Notes: generated by a model from the sequence alone, not told the origin. Counted from the stretch's first letter, positions 11,841 through 19,918 are shown. The stretch: DNA of 64,000 nucleotides from Gemella sp. (GCA_030529855.1 JAUMWC010000001.1:1-64000), one strand, 5' to 3'. A program made the numbers and translations.

Positions 11841-12944
11841 TTAAAAATCTTCTAATCTTATCAAAGATAACTCTTCTTTACTAGGATTTTCTATTTTAGC
11901 TACCCTCTTAGCATGGTTCATTATTAAATCATCATATAGATTCCTAATCATTCTTGCATTTGAAAACTCTTCATCTTTTTTCGATAATTCTTTTTCTATA
12001 ATTTCTTTCAATCTATCTTCGGCACCTAAATCTAATTGATATTCATTTCTTTGGCATATATATTGGAAAATACTCTCTAGTTCTTCTATATTGTAATCTT
12101 CAAATTCTATGAATGTATTAAACCTAGATTTTAGACCTGGATTAGATTGGAAAAATTTTTCCATTGGTTTTGTATATCCCGCCACAATAACTACTAGGTC
12201 ATCTCTATAATCTTCTAACGCTTTGGTTAATTCAGTTAAACATTCCCTTCCATAAGAGTCACTCTGTTCATTTTCTGTAATACTATATGCCTCATCAATA
12301 AAAAGAACTCCACCTTTAGCCTTATCTATAACTTCTCTTACTTTCAAAGCCGTCTGTCCTTGATAACCTGCTATTAAATCTGTTCTTGATACTTCTATAA
12401 AATGTCCCTTTGATAATAGACCTAATTGTTTATATATTCTCCCCACAATTCTCGCCACTGTTGTTTTTCCAGTTCCAGGATTTCCAGTAAATGCTATGTG
12501 TAAGGTATTTTTATTTGTTTTAAGATTACTTTCTTCTCTTAATTTTTGTACCTTTTGATAAGCAATCAATTCTCTAATCTTTTCTTTTACATTTTTAAGA
12601 CCAACTAACTTATCTAAATCTTCTAGCAATTCTTCTAAAGATCTAGAATCCTCTAATTCTTCGTACTTTTCTTTTTTTTCATTATTAGAAATTTCACTTA
12701 AAGTTTTATATCCAAAATATGATACAAAACTTTCTTTTACTTCTTTTACCTTTAACTTTATTTCTATTTTTTCTTTATAACTGTTAACTATTCCAGATAG
12801 AGTCTTTAAGAAATTAACTATTGATTGTTTATCAGGATTTTCTAAAGTTTGCTCAGTTAAGTTTTTTATTTCAAATATATTGCTTGTTGCTAAATCTAGA
12901 ACTTTAGATTTATTTAATAAGTCTTCTTTATATTTATCTATCAT
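11841..12944 (-). CDS. AAA+ ATPase of the CbbX/SpoVK type (accessory cassette)
   Basis: A 367-residue protein. Residues 1-105 are a helical, charged N-terminal region without a domain I recognise. From about residue 106 a CbbX/SpoVK/EccA-like AAA+ module follows: the LVGLKNVKEKI entry, Walker A GNPGTGKT at 154-161, a pore-loop-like AGYQGQT at 192-198, Walker B VLFIDEAYS at 213-221, and the arginine-finger region NPGLKSRF at 268-275, then a lid domain. Such ATPases remodel or thread protein partners; CbbX acts on Rubisco and EccA in type VII secretion. Neither partner is seen here. The start overlaps the end of the upstream coiled-coil gene by four bases (ATGA), so the two are translationally coupled. 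It probably acts on a product of this cassette (inference). Confidence 0.85.
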   Translation of the reverse strand: MIDKYKEDLLNKSKVLDLATSNIFEIKNLTEQTLENPDKQSIVNFLKTLSGIVNSYKEKIEIKLKVKEVKESFVSYFGYKTLSEISNNEKKEKYEELEDSRSLEELLEDLDKLVGLKNVKEKIRELIAYQKVQKLREESNLKTNKNTLHIAFTGNPGTGKTTVARIVGRIYKQLGLLSKGHFIEVSRTDLIAGYQGQTALKVREVIDKAKGGVLFIDEAYSITENEQSDSYGRECLTELTKALEDYRDDLVVIVAGYTKPMEKFFQSNPGLKSRFNTFIEFEDYNIEELESIFQYICQRNEYQLDLGAEDRLKEIIEKELSKKDEEFSNARMIRNLYDDLIMNHAKRVAKIENPSKEELSLIRLEDF

Positions 12945-14071
12945 AATACTTTTGTGAAGATTATTATAAATTCAATAATCGCTAATAATCCTACTGCTCC
13001 TCCTAAAAGATAAGCATTTTTAATTTTTTGAGTTAATTCTTGGTTAGTTGTCGACTGCTTTTTTTCTAATTCTTGAAGTTTCGCAGAAAAGTTTTCTTCT
13101 TGTTCTTTAATTTTTTTATTAAAGATAACTTCTTGCTCTGTAATTTTTTCAACAAACCCTTCTTCTTGTTGCTTGAATTTATTATCAAAATCTTCTTTTT
13201 GTTGACTTAACTTTGTTTCAAAGTTTTTCCCTTTTTCATTTATTTTTTTTTCTAATTTAGAATTATTTTTTTCTGTATACTCTGACAATTTAAAATTTAA
13301 ATTTTCTTCTACTACATCAACTTTTTTTGTTAACTCAAAAAAAGCCTGTTTAGTTTCTTGATCGACTCTATCTATTTCATTATAATTATCATTAATCTCA
13401 TCTTCCAAATCCAAGATATTACTATGTACATTAATCACCTTCCCTTCCAATACATATAATGTCTCTGCAACATCATCTATTTCTTCTAAATACTGCAAGT
13501 TCTCTAATCTATTTTTATATTCGTTTAATCGTTCAACTATGTGACACATTATTATTATAGTTTCTTTTTGTATAATTTCATTTTTCTTCAACTTACTAGT
13601 AGTTTCCTTTAAGAGTTCTAGTTGTCCCACTAAATAGTTTATATTTTCAGCATCTATTTTATCAATTAAAGTATAAACACTTTCAATCGCATCAAAAATA
13701 TTATTTTGCCCTCTTTGTAAAGTTATAAGATTATCTTGAAGCGTTCCTAAATTATTATTAAAAACATCTACTGTTACTGCATTACTCAAACCTAAAAACC
13801 TTTTTTTGGCGTCTCTATACCCTCTTACTTCTACCTCTTTTCCTTCTCCATCTTTTATTACCTCAAGTTTACCTTCTTTTATTTTTTCTGATAATTGATT
13901 TTTATAACTTGTTAAATCTGTTTTTTGGGGTTTCTCTAAAATTTTATCTTGCTCACCTAAAGATTTCTCTAATTGATTTTTATAGTTTGTTAACTCTTCT
14001 ATACTCGATTTTTCCAAGGAAGCATCTTCTTTGCTCACCACACCTTGATCTATTCTTTCTAATTCTTGCAT
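12941..14071 (-). CDS. tail-anchored coiled-coil protein with hendecad repeats (unknown function)
   Basis: I do not recognise this 376-residue protein. The N-terminus holds a repeat pair, ELTNYKNQLEKSLGE (26-40) and DLTSYKNQLSEKIKE (52-66). The middle is a long, Leu/Ile-spaced helical region. Residues 284-338 are five consecutive 11-residue units each starting with Phe (FETKLSQQKED, FDNKFKQQEEG, FVEKITEQEVI, FNKKIKEQEEN, FSAKLQELEKK), the pattern of a right-handed coiled coil. A single hydrophobic helix, YLLGGAVGLLAIIEFIIIF, closes the protein, so it is probably membrane-anchored by its tail with the bulk in the cytoplasm. No signal peptide is seen. The AAA+ gene follows with an ATGA overlap. 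A ribosome binding site AAAGGA precedes the ATG. Confidence 0.75.
   Translation of the reverse strand: MQELERIDQGVVSKEDASLEKSSIEELTNYKNQLEKSLGEQDKILEKPQKTDLTSYKNQLSEKIKEGKLEVIKDGEGKEVEVRGYRDAKKRFLGLSNAVTVDVFNNNLGTLQDNLITLQRGQNNIFDAIESVYTLIDKIDAENINYLVGQLELLKETTSKLKKNEIIQKETIIIMCHIVERLNEYKNRLENLQYLEEIDDVAETLYVLEGKVINVHSNILDLEDEINDNYNEIDRVDQETKQAFFELTKKVDVVEENLNFKLSEYTEKNNSKLEKKINEKGKNFETKLSQQKEDFDNKFKQQEEGFVEKITEQEVIFNKKIKEQEENFSAKLQELEKKQSTTNQELTQKIKNAYLLGGAVGLLAIIEFIIIFTKVL
13058..13222 (-). repeat. five tandem 33-bp coding units (11-residue coiled-coil repeats)
   Basis: This stretch encodes residues 284-338 of the coiled-coil protein. The unit length of 33 bases keeps the frame, so gain or loss of units would lengthen or shorten the rod without breaking the gene. 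The DNA copies are diverged, and the periodicity is clearer in the protein. Confidence 0.7.
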
Positions 14072-14155
14072 ATATTAAATCCTTTCTTTTTATTAAATAT
14101 CTTTAATTAAATTTATTAACGTTTAGTTCTTACATTACTCAATAAGTTATATTTA

Positions 14156-15880
14156 TTATAACTCCAACAACTTCTTTAATCTATTTAATTCATCATCAAT
14201 CTCATTATCTTTTTTCAAATTTTCTTGTATTACTTTTACACTTTCTATCATTTCTTTTTTTACTAATCTTCTTTCAGCCATTTTTTCATAGGTAGTATTT
14301 ATAGTTTCTGTTAATTTACTTTCTTTTACTACCGTAATTTCTGTTTGAATATTTATAATTTCACTTTTCTTATCAACTAATTTACTTTCTTGTTTTTCTT
14401 TAATTTTATTTATAATCAGTGATTGAATAAAATGTAATCCTAGTGCACCTGCTACACCTGAAAAAATTGCTCCTATTGTTCCTCCGATTATCTCTCCTAA
14501 AGTTTTTTCTTGATTTATTCTCTCTTCTTTATTTTTAAATACATTTTCTAAATTAGGGATTTTTACTTTTTTACGAAAAACTGGAATTTTTTCTAATTTA
14601 CTAGCTATCCAATCACCTGAAAAACTTGCAAGAAGTGGAGTTAATCCCACTAATAATATTTTTGATAACTCTAATATCAAGATATCTGATCCCTTCTTCC
14701 AATTTTCCTTATTCATTATATATTTAACAGCTTCTCCCACCAAACTAATTGTCTGTTTAACTTTTTTTATCAATCTTTGAATTTCATCACCAAACCCTGT
14801 CAATAATTCTGAAATAGCATTTCTTAAAAATTTATCTTTACTATTGTTTAGTTCTTTTTTCATTATATCAAAGTATTTTTTCATCTCAAATTTTATTTCA
14901 GATATTAATACTTTCATACTGATATTTTTATTTTTAAAGAATCTAATTACAGCATTTATAACACCTACTACTAAATTTTTAATTGCTATTACCCCTAATT
15001 CTACTACTGTGTGTTTAACTGCTGTTTTTGTTACATTTTTAGTAACACCTTTGACTATCTCTCTATTTATACTTTTTCTTGCTTTTCTATCTATCTCTCT
15101 TGCTTTTTCTTCATTCAATTCTTTTCTTTTTCTTATTTTTTCATTGTTTTTCAAGATTTTTTCTTTTTTTTCTTCTTCAGTTAATTTCAAATTGTTTTTT
15201 ATTTTTTCGTTATCTTTTTCAAATTCTCTTATTTTCTTATTATTATGTTCTATAAAATCATCCATACTTTTATCTTGTTTAGATTGATTAAGTAAGGGAT
15301 TTGTAGCCACTAAATTTTCTTTCTTGTTTGCTAAATCTTTAGCGTCTATACCGGCTAACTGTCTCCACCTATTCTCTGTAATTTCTTTACCTGAAACTAC
15401 GTGATCAACTTGAATTTTATCACTAGCCGTAAGTTTATTTCCTGTATAAGCATCTTCCAAACCTTCTTTATTTTTTTTATTATTTAACTTTATTCTCTCT
15501 CCTTCTTTTCCTGCAAATTTTTTATCTCGTCTTATAGTGTCCTCTACTTTATCTTTATAGTCACCTTTTTCTATATATTCTTTACCAACTTCTTTTAAAT
15601 TCTGATTTCCTATAGCAGTATCACTAGTTAAATCCAATCCTGTTTGTATTGCTATTTGATTAAATATCTCATCTTTAATAACCGATCCTATACTTTCTGG
15701 ATTATCTATTTTTTCCCTTTGAATTTTTAATTCTTCTAACTCTTCGGCAGAGAATTTTAATTCTTTCTCTAGAAACGCTTCTATTTCTTCTAGAGACTGA
15801 ATATCATATTCCTCTAAACTTACCTCTTCTTTTATTTCCTGTATTGCATTTTCATTTAAAATTTCATTTTGTTTTGCCAT
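14156..15880 (-). CDS. HNH-like nuclease domain protein with hydrophobic C-terminal region
   Basis: A 574-residue protein of a family I cannot name. Residues 1-60 are acidic and helical. Residues 138-210 look like an HNH/His-Me endonuclease: AYTGNKL (144-150), DH at 159-160, NL at 189-190, and ATNPLLNQSK (192-201), giving an H-N-N type set. A Lys/Glu-rich helical stretch follows (215-285). Three hydrophobic segments lie at about 291-315, 400-422 and 462-490; the last is Gly-rich (GGTIGAIFSGVAGALG), like a glycine zipper. The C-terminus is helical. It could be a nuclease effector tied to membranes, but activity is unproven. It sits between the 94-residue ORF and the coiled-coil gene. Its coding DNA is visibly more A/T-rich than the flanking housekeeping genes. 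Confidence 0.7.
   Translation of the reverse strand: MAKQNEILNENAIQEIKEEVSLEEYDIQSLEEIEAFLEKELKFSAEELEELKIQREKIDNPESIGSVIKDEIFNQIAIQTGLDLTSDTAIGNQNLKEVGKEYIEKGDYKDKVEDTIRRDKKFAGKEGERIKLNNKKNKEGLEDAYTGNKLTASDKIQVDHVVSGKEITENRWRQLAGIDAKDLANKKENLVATNPLLNQSKQDKSMDDFIEHNNKKIREFEKDNEKIKNNLKLTEEEKKEKILKNNEKIRKRKELNEEKAREIDRKARKSINREIVKGVTKNVTKTAVKHTVVELGVIAIKNLVVGVINAVIRFFKNKNISMKVLISEIKFEMKKYFDIMKKELNNSKDKFLRNAISELLTGFGDEIQRLIKKVKQTISLVGEAVKYIMNKENWKKGSDILILELSKILLVGLTPLLASFSGDWIASKLEKIPVFRKKVKIPNLENVFKNKEERINQEKTLGEIIGGTIGAIFSGVAGALGLHFIQSLIINKIKEKQESKLVDKKSEIINIQTEITVVKESKLTETINTTYEKMAERRLVKKEMIESVKVIQENLKKDNEIDDELNRLKKLLEL
15341..15407 (-). repeat. 67-bp direct repeat, copy A (inside the HNH-like gene)
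   Basis: The stretch matches 15957-16023 at 62 of 67 positions in the same orientation and the same reading frame. It encodes the DHVVSGKEITENRWRQLAG part of the HNH-like domain. Confidence 0.9.
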
Positions 15881-15944
15881 ATCTCTCTACTTACTTTCTC
15901 TTTACTTCAACTTAATACTGTTTTACTCTTCTATTTATTAGTAT

Positions 15945-16229
15945 TTATTTTTCTTTAGCTTCTATCCCCGCTAACTGTCTCCATCTATTCTCTGTAATTT
16001 CTTTACCTGAAACTACATGATCAGTAAGTTTCCTTAGTATATCAGTGGATTTCTCACTTCTATTTTCAAGAATAACTACTTTCCTTGATAAATCTTTCAT
16101 AATTTCTATTGTGTTAATTGAATTTTTAATACTTTCCTTATTATATTGCTCTATTCTTTTTTCTAATTGCTCTATTCTTTTTTCTTGAATTTTTACTATT
16201 TCTACTAATTCTTTTATTTTTCTTTCCAT
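15945..16229 (-). CDS. short coiled-coil ORF ending in a truncated HNH-like motif
   Basis: A 94-residue ORF with a good AAAGGGGAG ribosome binding site. Residues 1-69 form a charged coiled coil with regularly spaced Ile, Leu and Val residues (VKIQEKRIEQLEKRIEQ). Residues 70-93 (DHVVSGKEITENRWRQLAG and a few more) are almost the same as residues 159-182 of the next gene. The HNH-like fold is then cut off: the later NL and ATN..NQSK motifs are missing. It is either a small protein in its own right or the 5-prime remnant of a second HNH-like gene left by recombination; I favour the remnant but the intact start signal means it is probably translated. It begins the four-gene cassette. Confidence 0.6.
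   Translation of the reverse strand: MERKIKELVEIVKIQEKRIEQLEKRIEQYNKESIKNSINTIEIMKDLSRKVVILENRSEKSTDILRKLTDHVVSGKEITENRWRQLAGIEAKEK
15957..16023 (-). repeat. 67-bp direct repeat, copy B (3-prime end of the 94-residue ORF)
   Basis: Partner of 15341-15407, with five mismatches; the copies start 616 bases apart. The distance from the repeat to the frame is kept, so recombination between copies would fuse the two reading frames cleanly. Confidence 0.9.
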
Positions 16230-16401
16230 ATTTACTCCCCTTTATTTTTAGATTCTAGCATCACTATTAATCACTTTCTTTTTATAATTATCTTTATGTT
16301 TTTCTTTCTACATAGCATTGTTATATTGGGCGCTATTTGTAAGTATATCAACTCCAATCCTACTTTAAGTTAATTAAATTTACTTTAAAAATAATGAAAA
16401 A

Positions 16402-16436
16402 ATAAGAAAGAAAAACTTTCTATTTTTCTTTCTTAT
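16402..16436 (-). terminator. terminator downstream of pepT
   Basis: ATAAGAAAGAAAAA (16402-16415) and TTTTTCTTTCTTAT (16423-16436) form a perfect 14-bp stem. On the minus strand it is followed by a T-rich run. The 170 bases between it and the 94-residue ORF hold no gene and must carry the cassette promoter, but I see no convincing -35/-10 pair. Confidence 0.75.
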
Positions 16437-16453
16437 AAATTAATACCCATAAA

Positions 16454-17680
16454 TTATTTTTTAGCAAGTTGTGCAATTTCCACAATGACATCCGCCGCTT
16501 TTTCCATGTGTTCTAAACAAGAGAACTCATACTGACCATGGAAGTTTTCTCCACCAACAAAAATATTTGGTGTAGGAATTCCCATATAAGAAATTTTCGA
16601 ACCATCAGTTCCACCTCTTATAGGTATGATTAAAGGTTCAATATCAAGATTCTTCATAGCCTGCTCTGCTTTTTCTACTGAACGTTTATCTTTATTGATT
16701 ACATCCCCCATGTTGTAGTATTGATCAAACATATCATACTCTACTACATCTCCATATTTAGCATTAATTTTTCCTGCAACTTCCTCACAGAATGCTTTTC
16801 GCGCTAAGAATTTATCTTTATCAAAGTCTCTAATAATGTAAGTCAATTTCGCTTCTTCAATTCTAGCTTCCATATTATGTAATAAGTAGAAACCTTCATA
16901 TCCATCAGTATGTTCTGGAACTTCTTTTTCCGGAAACATCATCGCTAATTCTGCTGCTATAGTATTAGCATTCTTCATCTTATCTTTAGCTGTCCCTGGG
17001 TGGACACTTACTCCAGTAATAGTATAGGTGATTTGCGCAGCATTGAAGCTTTCATATTGAAGTTCACCTAATACTCCACCATCCATTGTATAAGCATATT
17101 CTGTATCGAAATACTTAGCATCAAAATTATCCGCTCCACGCCCTATCTCTTCGTCAGGACCAAAAGCAATTCTTATATCTCCATGTTCAATTTCAGGATG
17201 TTCAATAAGATACTTCATAGCTTCAACGATTTCCACTACCCCTGCCTTATCATCAGCTCCAAGTAGAGTTGTACCATCTGTTGTAATTAAAGTTTTTCCT
17301 ACATAGTTTTTTAAATTCGGGAATTTCTCTACTGTCATAGAAATATTTTTTTCTTTATTTAGTAAAATATCTTTTCCATCATAGTTTTCAATTACATTCG
17401 GCTGAATATTTTCTGCATTAAAATCAGCTGTATCAACATGAGAGATAAAACCTATCTTGTCATACTCTTTGTCAGTATTTGATGGTAATGTTGCAGTTAA
17501 AAAGCAATTTTCTTCCGTTAAAACAACATCAGATAATCCAATTTCTTCCAGTTCTCTCTTTAACATTATTAAAAATTCTTTTTGTTGCGGCGTTGATGGA
17601 ATAGTCAATATCGATTCATCGGACCTAGTTTCAAATTTAACATAGTTTAAAAATCTATCTAACATAGTAGTATATTTCAT
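16454..17680 (-). CDS. pepT: peptidase T (tripeptide aminopeptidase)
   Basis: A 408-residue M20B zinc peptidase that removes the N-terminal residue from tripeptides in the cytoplasm. Metal ligands and catalytic residues are visible: His81 and Asp83 in FISHVDTAD, the bridging Asp in GADDKAG, the catalytic Glu pair in GPDEEIGRGA, the DGG near the dimer domain, and the last His in GGENFHGQYE. The length equals the family norm. The ATG follows GGAGAG, which overlaps the end of the upstream thioesterase gene, so the two are probably co-transcribed. Confidence 0.96.
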   Translation of the reverse strand: MKYTTMLDRFLNYVKFETRSDESILTIPSTPQQKEFLIMLKRELEEIGLSDVVLTEENCFLTATLPSNTDKEYDKIGFISHVDTADFNAENIQPNVIENYDGKDILLNKEKNISMTVEKFPNLKNYVGKTLITTDGTTLLGADDKAGVVEIVEAMKYLIEHPEIEHGDIRIAFGPDEEIGRGADNFDAKYFDTEYAYTMDGGVLGELQYESFNAAQITYTITGVSVHPGTAKDKMKNANTIAAELAMMFPEKEVPEHTDGYEGFYLLHNMEARIEEAKLTYIIRDFDKDKFLARKAFCEEVAGKINAKYGDVVEYDMFDQYYNMGDVINKDKRSVEKAEQAMKNLDIEPLIIPIRGGTDGSKISYMGIPTPNIFVGGENFHGQYEFSCLEHMEKAADVIVEIAQLAKK

Positions 17681-17681
17681 A

Positions 17682-18185
17682 TTACTTACTCTCCTGCATT
17701 TTTTTATATTTTTTCATATATTCCTTAGTAAATTCTCTACTAGAAATAATATTATTCTTTCTATCATTATAAGACTGTGCTACAAATATTTCAAGTGGAT
17801 TTTCGTATTCAATTTCTTCTAATTTTTCAACTATATTTTCATTTGGCATAAGTGCAAACGTCATAAATGATAGTCCTACCAATCTTTCAGTGTCTGTTTT
17901 CGTACAATACGAAGAAACTTCTGCAAAAATTTCTACTGATCTATTCCCTACGCGCGAGATATAAGACTTTATCTTTAAAATTTCATCCATATAAACTGCA
18001 TCAATAAATTGATAAGAATCTACACTAGCTGTGACGAATTTCAAACGACTATACTTCCTTATGGTCATACTCGTAACTTCATCTAACCAATATAATATTT
18101 GTCCTCCAAACAAAGTATTGTGTCTATTCATATTTTTAGGAAAAATTGTATAATTTGATTCTACTCTTATTTTCTCTACTTTCAT
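17682..18185 (-). CDS. acyl-CoA thioesterase, hotdog fold
   Basis: A 167-residue hotdog thioesterase of the YciA/BACH group. The signature NRHNTLFGGQILYWLDEV carries the conserved Asn and the Gly-Gly turn with the catalytic Asp a few residues later; VTASVDSYQFIDAV and the RVGNRSVEIFAEV strand complete the fold. It would hydrolyse acyl-CoA to the free acid and CoA; chain-length preference is not visible. The ATG follows AAGGAG. pepT begins one base past its stop codon. Confidence 0.88.
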   Translation of the reverse strand: MKVEKIRVESNYTIFPKNMNRHNTLFGGQILYWLDEVTSMTIRKYSRLKFVTASVDSYQFIDAVYMDEILKIKSYISRVGNRSVEIFAEVSSYCTKTDTERLVGLSFMTFALMPNENIVEKLEEIEYENPLEIFVAQSYNDRKNNIISSREFTKEYMKKYKKMQESK

Positions 18186-18194
18186 ATATGCTCC

Positions 18195-18842
18195 TTAAAA
18201 AATTCTTTTACTTACAAGTATCAGCGACTGATTGTAACTTGATTTCTCTCTTATTATATTTAACATTAGCGCTGCAATATCATGCCTACTTGTCATAGAA
18301 AGCCCCCAAACTTTCTCCCTAGACTTCGAAGTAAATACTCTGGTTTGGGTAGACTCACTAGTCCCTGTATATAAGAGAGCTGGATGAATATTTGTCCACT
18401 CCAAATCTGATGAATAAAATTCTTGCTCCCCTTTGGAATGATCTTCAAAATTTGCTTTCAAAATAGTCTTAGCAAATATATTACAAGGAAAACCTGCATT
18501 ATCATAAGTAATTCCAGATCCCAAAGCAGAAAGATTAATCACTCGCTTAATACCGGCCATTTTCATAGCTTTGATAATATTTGGGACTGCATGAACAAAC
18601 AAAGGTTTCGACATTTGACTAGCTTTATTACCTAAAGCTACGAGCACCGCATCTACCCCTACCATAGCCTTACTTAATTTTTCAACTTCTTCTAATTGCC
18701 CTTGAATAATCTCTACATTAACCATGGATATAATTCTACTTGTATCTCTAGCGTAAATTCTTACCTTATAGTTTTTCTCAATAGCTTTTTCCACCAGCAA
18801 CTTACCAGTCTTTCCACTAGCTCCTATTATCAAAACTTTCAT
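18195..18842 (-). CDS. NAD(P)-binding Rossmann protein (atypical SDR/NmrA-like)
   Basis: A 215-residue protein starting MKVLIIGASGKTGKLL, with the GxxGxxG nucleotide-binding loop of atypical short-chain dehydrogenases. Other landmarks are the VDAVLVALGN strand and RVINLSALG. It belongs to the SDR_a5/YwnB-like group of putative NAD(P)H-binding oxidoreductases or redox sensors. I chose the ATG at 18842, eight bases after GGGAG; an ATG-ATG pair 15-18 bases upstream is in frame but has no ribosome binding site. The substrate is unknown. Confidence 0.8.
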   Translation of the reverse strand: MKVLIIGASGKTGKLLVEKAIEKNYKVRIYARDTSRIISMVNVEIIQGQLEEVEKLSKAMVGVDAVLVALGNKASQMSKPLFVHAVPNIIKAMKMAGIKRVINLSALGSGITYDNAGFPCNIFAKTILKANFEDHSKGEQEFYSSDLEWTNIHPALLYTGTSESTQTRVFTSKSREKVWGLSMTSRHDIAALMLNIIREKSSYNQSLILVSKRIF

Positions 18843-18886
18843 ACATTCAACTCCCATCATATAAATATTATAGCACTAAAAATAAA

Positions 18887-18916
18887 AAAGTTCCCAGTTA
18901 ATAAACTAAGAACTTT
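18887..18916 (-). terminator. terminator downstream of the VOC gene
   Basis: AAAGTTC..AGTT and AACT..GAACTTT form a stem with a two-base internal loop. On the minus strand it is followed by a run of T, so it ends the upstream VOC-protein transcript. Confidence 0.7.
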
Positions 18917-18932
18917 ATCATCTATAATTTTA

Positions 18933-19373
18933 TTAAAAATTAACATTTTCTGATGCAAATCCAGGTATATCTGTGTTTACTTGCCAAGTCATACCAAACT
19001 TATCTACTACTATACCATAAGCTGGTGACCATGGTGTTTCTTGTAATTCTAGGTCTATCCTTTGAGCATCTTTTGCTAATTTTGTATAAATTTCTTTAGC
19101 GGCTTCTGCCGAATCAAGTTGGATACATGCTGTCATGTTTGTTCCTTGCACATACTCATATCCTGATCCATTGTCAGAAATTTGTAATCTTATTCCACCA
19201 ATATTAAGATTAGCGTTTAATACTAGGTCTTTATCTTCTTCTGGCGTATTTGGAATAGCTTGTCCAAACGTTGTACAAGATACTAATTCTGCATTAAATA
19301 CATCTTTATAAAATTCTGTGGCTTCTAATCCATTTCTATTTGTTACTAAATATAATTCTAGTGATTTTATCAT
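18933..19373 (-). CDS. VOC family protein (PhnB/YjdN-like)
   Basis: A 146-residue member of the vicinal oxygen chelate superfamily, close to the PhnB/YjdN group (older name: 3-demethylubiquinone methyltransferase-like). It has one beta-alpha-beta-beta-beta repeat (LYLVTNRNGLEATEFYKDVFNAEL) and a second with GIVVDKFGMTWQVN, where the usual DxFGxxW signature is seen. The biochemical role of these proteins is mostly unknown. The ATG follows AGAGGT. It appears monocistronic, with a terminator after it. Confidence 0.82.
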   Translation of the reverse strand: MIKSLELYLVTNRNGLEATEFYKDVFNAELVSCTTFGQAIPNTPEEDKDLVLNANLNIGGIRLQISDNGSGYEYVQGTNMTACIQLDSAEAAKEIYTKLAKDAQRIDLELQETPWSPAYGIVVDKFGMTWQVNTDIPGFASENVNF

Positions 19374-19462
19374 GATTCTACCTCTTTTATTTTAATAGAT
19401 ATAGTATATCACTAATATAAATTTAAAACAAATATATAACTTCACCTTATTCTAACAACAAA

Positions 19463-19490
19463 AAAACACAGCCAATAATGACTGTGTTTT
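19463..19490 (-). terminator. terminator of the rplM-rpsI operon
   Basis: AAAACACAG (19463-19471) pairs with CTGTGTTTT (19482-19490). On the minus strand a run of seven T follows, twenty bases after the rpsI stop codon. Confidence 0.85.
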
Positions 19491-19509
19491 GATTTGTGTA
19501 ATCCAACAA

Positions 19510-19902
19510 TTAACGTTTAGAGAATTGTGGAGCACGACGTGCACCTTTAAGACCGTATTTTTTACGCTCTTTCATACGAGGGTCACGAGTTAATAATCCT
19601 GCTGGTTTTAAGTCTTTACGGTACTCAGGGTTTACTTCTAGTAAAGCACGTGCAATTCCGTGACGGATTGCTTGAGCTTGTCCTGTGTATCCTCCACCAT
19701 GTACGTTAACTAGTACATCGTAGTTTCCTGCAGTTGATGTTTTTGCGAATGGTTGCATTAAATCTAATACTAATGATTCTAATGGTAAGTATTCACGCAT
19801 TTCTCTACCATTGATAGTTACGTTCCCAGTTCCTGGTACTAGTCTAACACGTGCTACTGAACTTTTACGGCGTCCTGTTCCGCGGTATTCTACTTGTGCC
19901 AT
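19510..19902 (-). CDS. rpsI: 30S ribosomal protein S9
   Basis: A 130-residue protein with the full S9 pattern: [16 protein letters not shown] at the N-terminus, the [21 protein letters not shown] core, and the basic tail ending in RAPQFSKR that reaches the P-site. It follows rplM by 16 bases and has an AGGAGG site, as in the conserved L13-S9 operon. Confidence 0.98.
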   Translation of the reverse strand: MAQVEYRGTGRRKSSVARVRLVPGTGNVTINGREMREYLPLESLVLDLMQPFAKTSTAGNYDVLVNVHGGGYTGQAQAIRHGIARALLEVNPEYRKDLKPAGLLTRDPRMKERKKYGLKGARRAPQFSKR

Positions 19903-19918
19903 TTAATTTCTCCTCCTA

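Noticed and set aside
14844-15287. Phe/Ile/Leu-rich 147-residue frame opposite the HNH-like gene that looks like a membrane protein
   Set aside because: It is the complement of a Lys/Glu/Asn-rich coding strand, which gives Phe/Leu/Ser-rich frames by composition alone; no ribosome binding site.
15945-16229. Insertion-sequence or integrase remnant at the cassette edge
   Set aside because: The short ORF shows no transposase or integrase motif, and no terminal inverted repeats or target-site duplications could be found around the cassette.
16300-16400. TATAAC-type promoter for the 11.8-16.2 kb cassette
   Set aside because: The only -35 candidates are 12 or 20 bases away, outside the usual spacing; I could not support a promoter.
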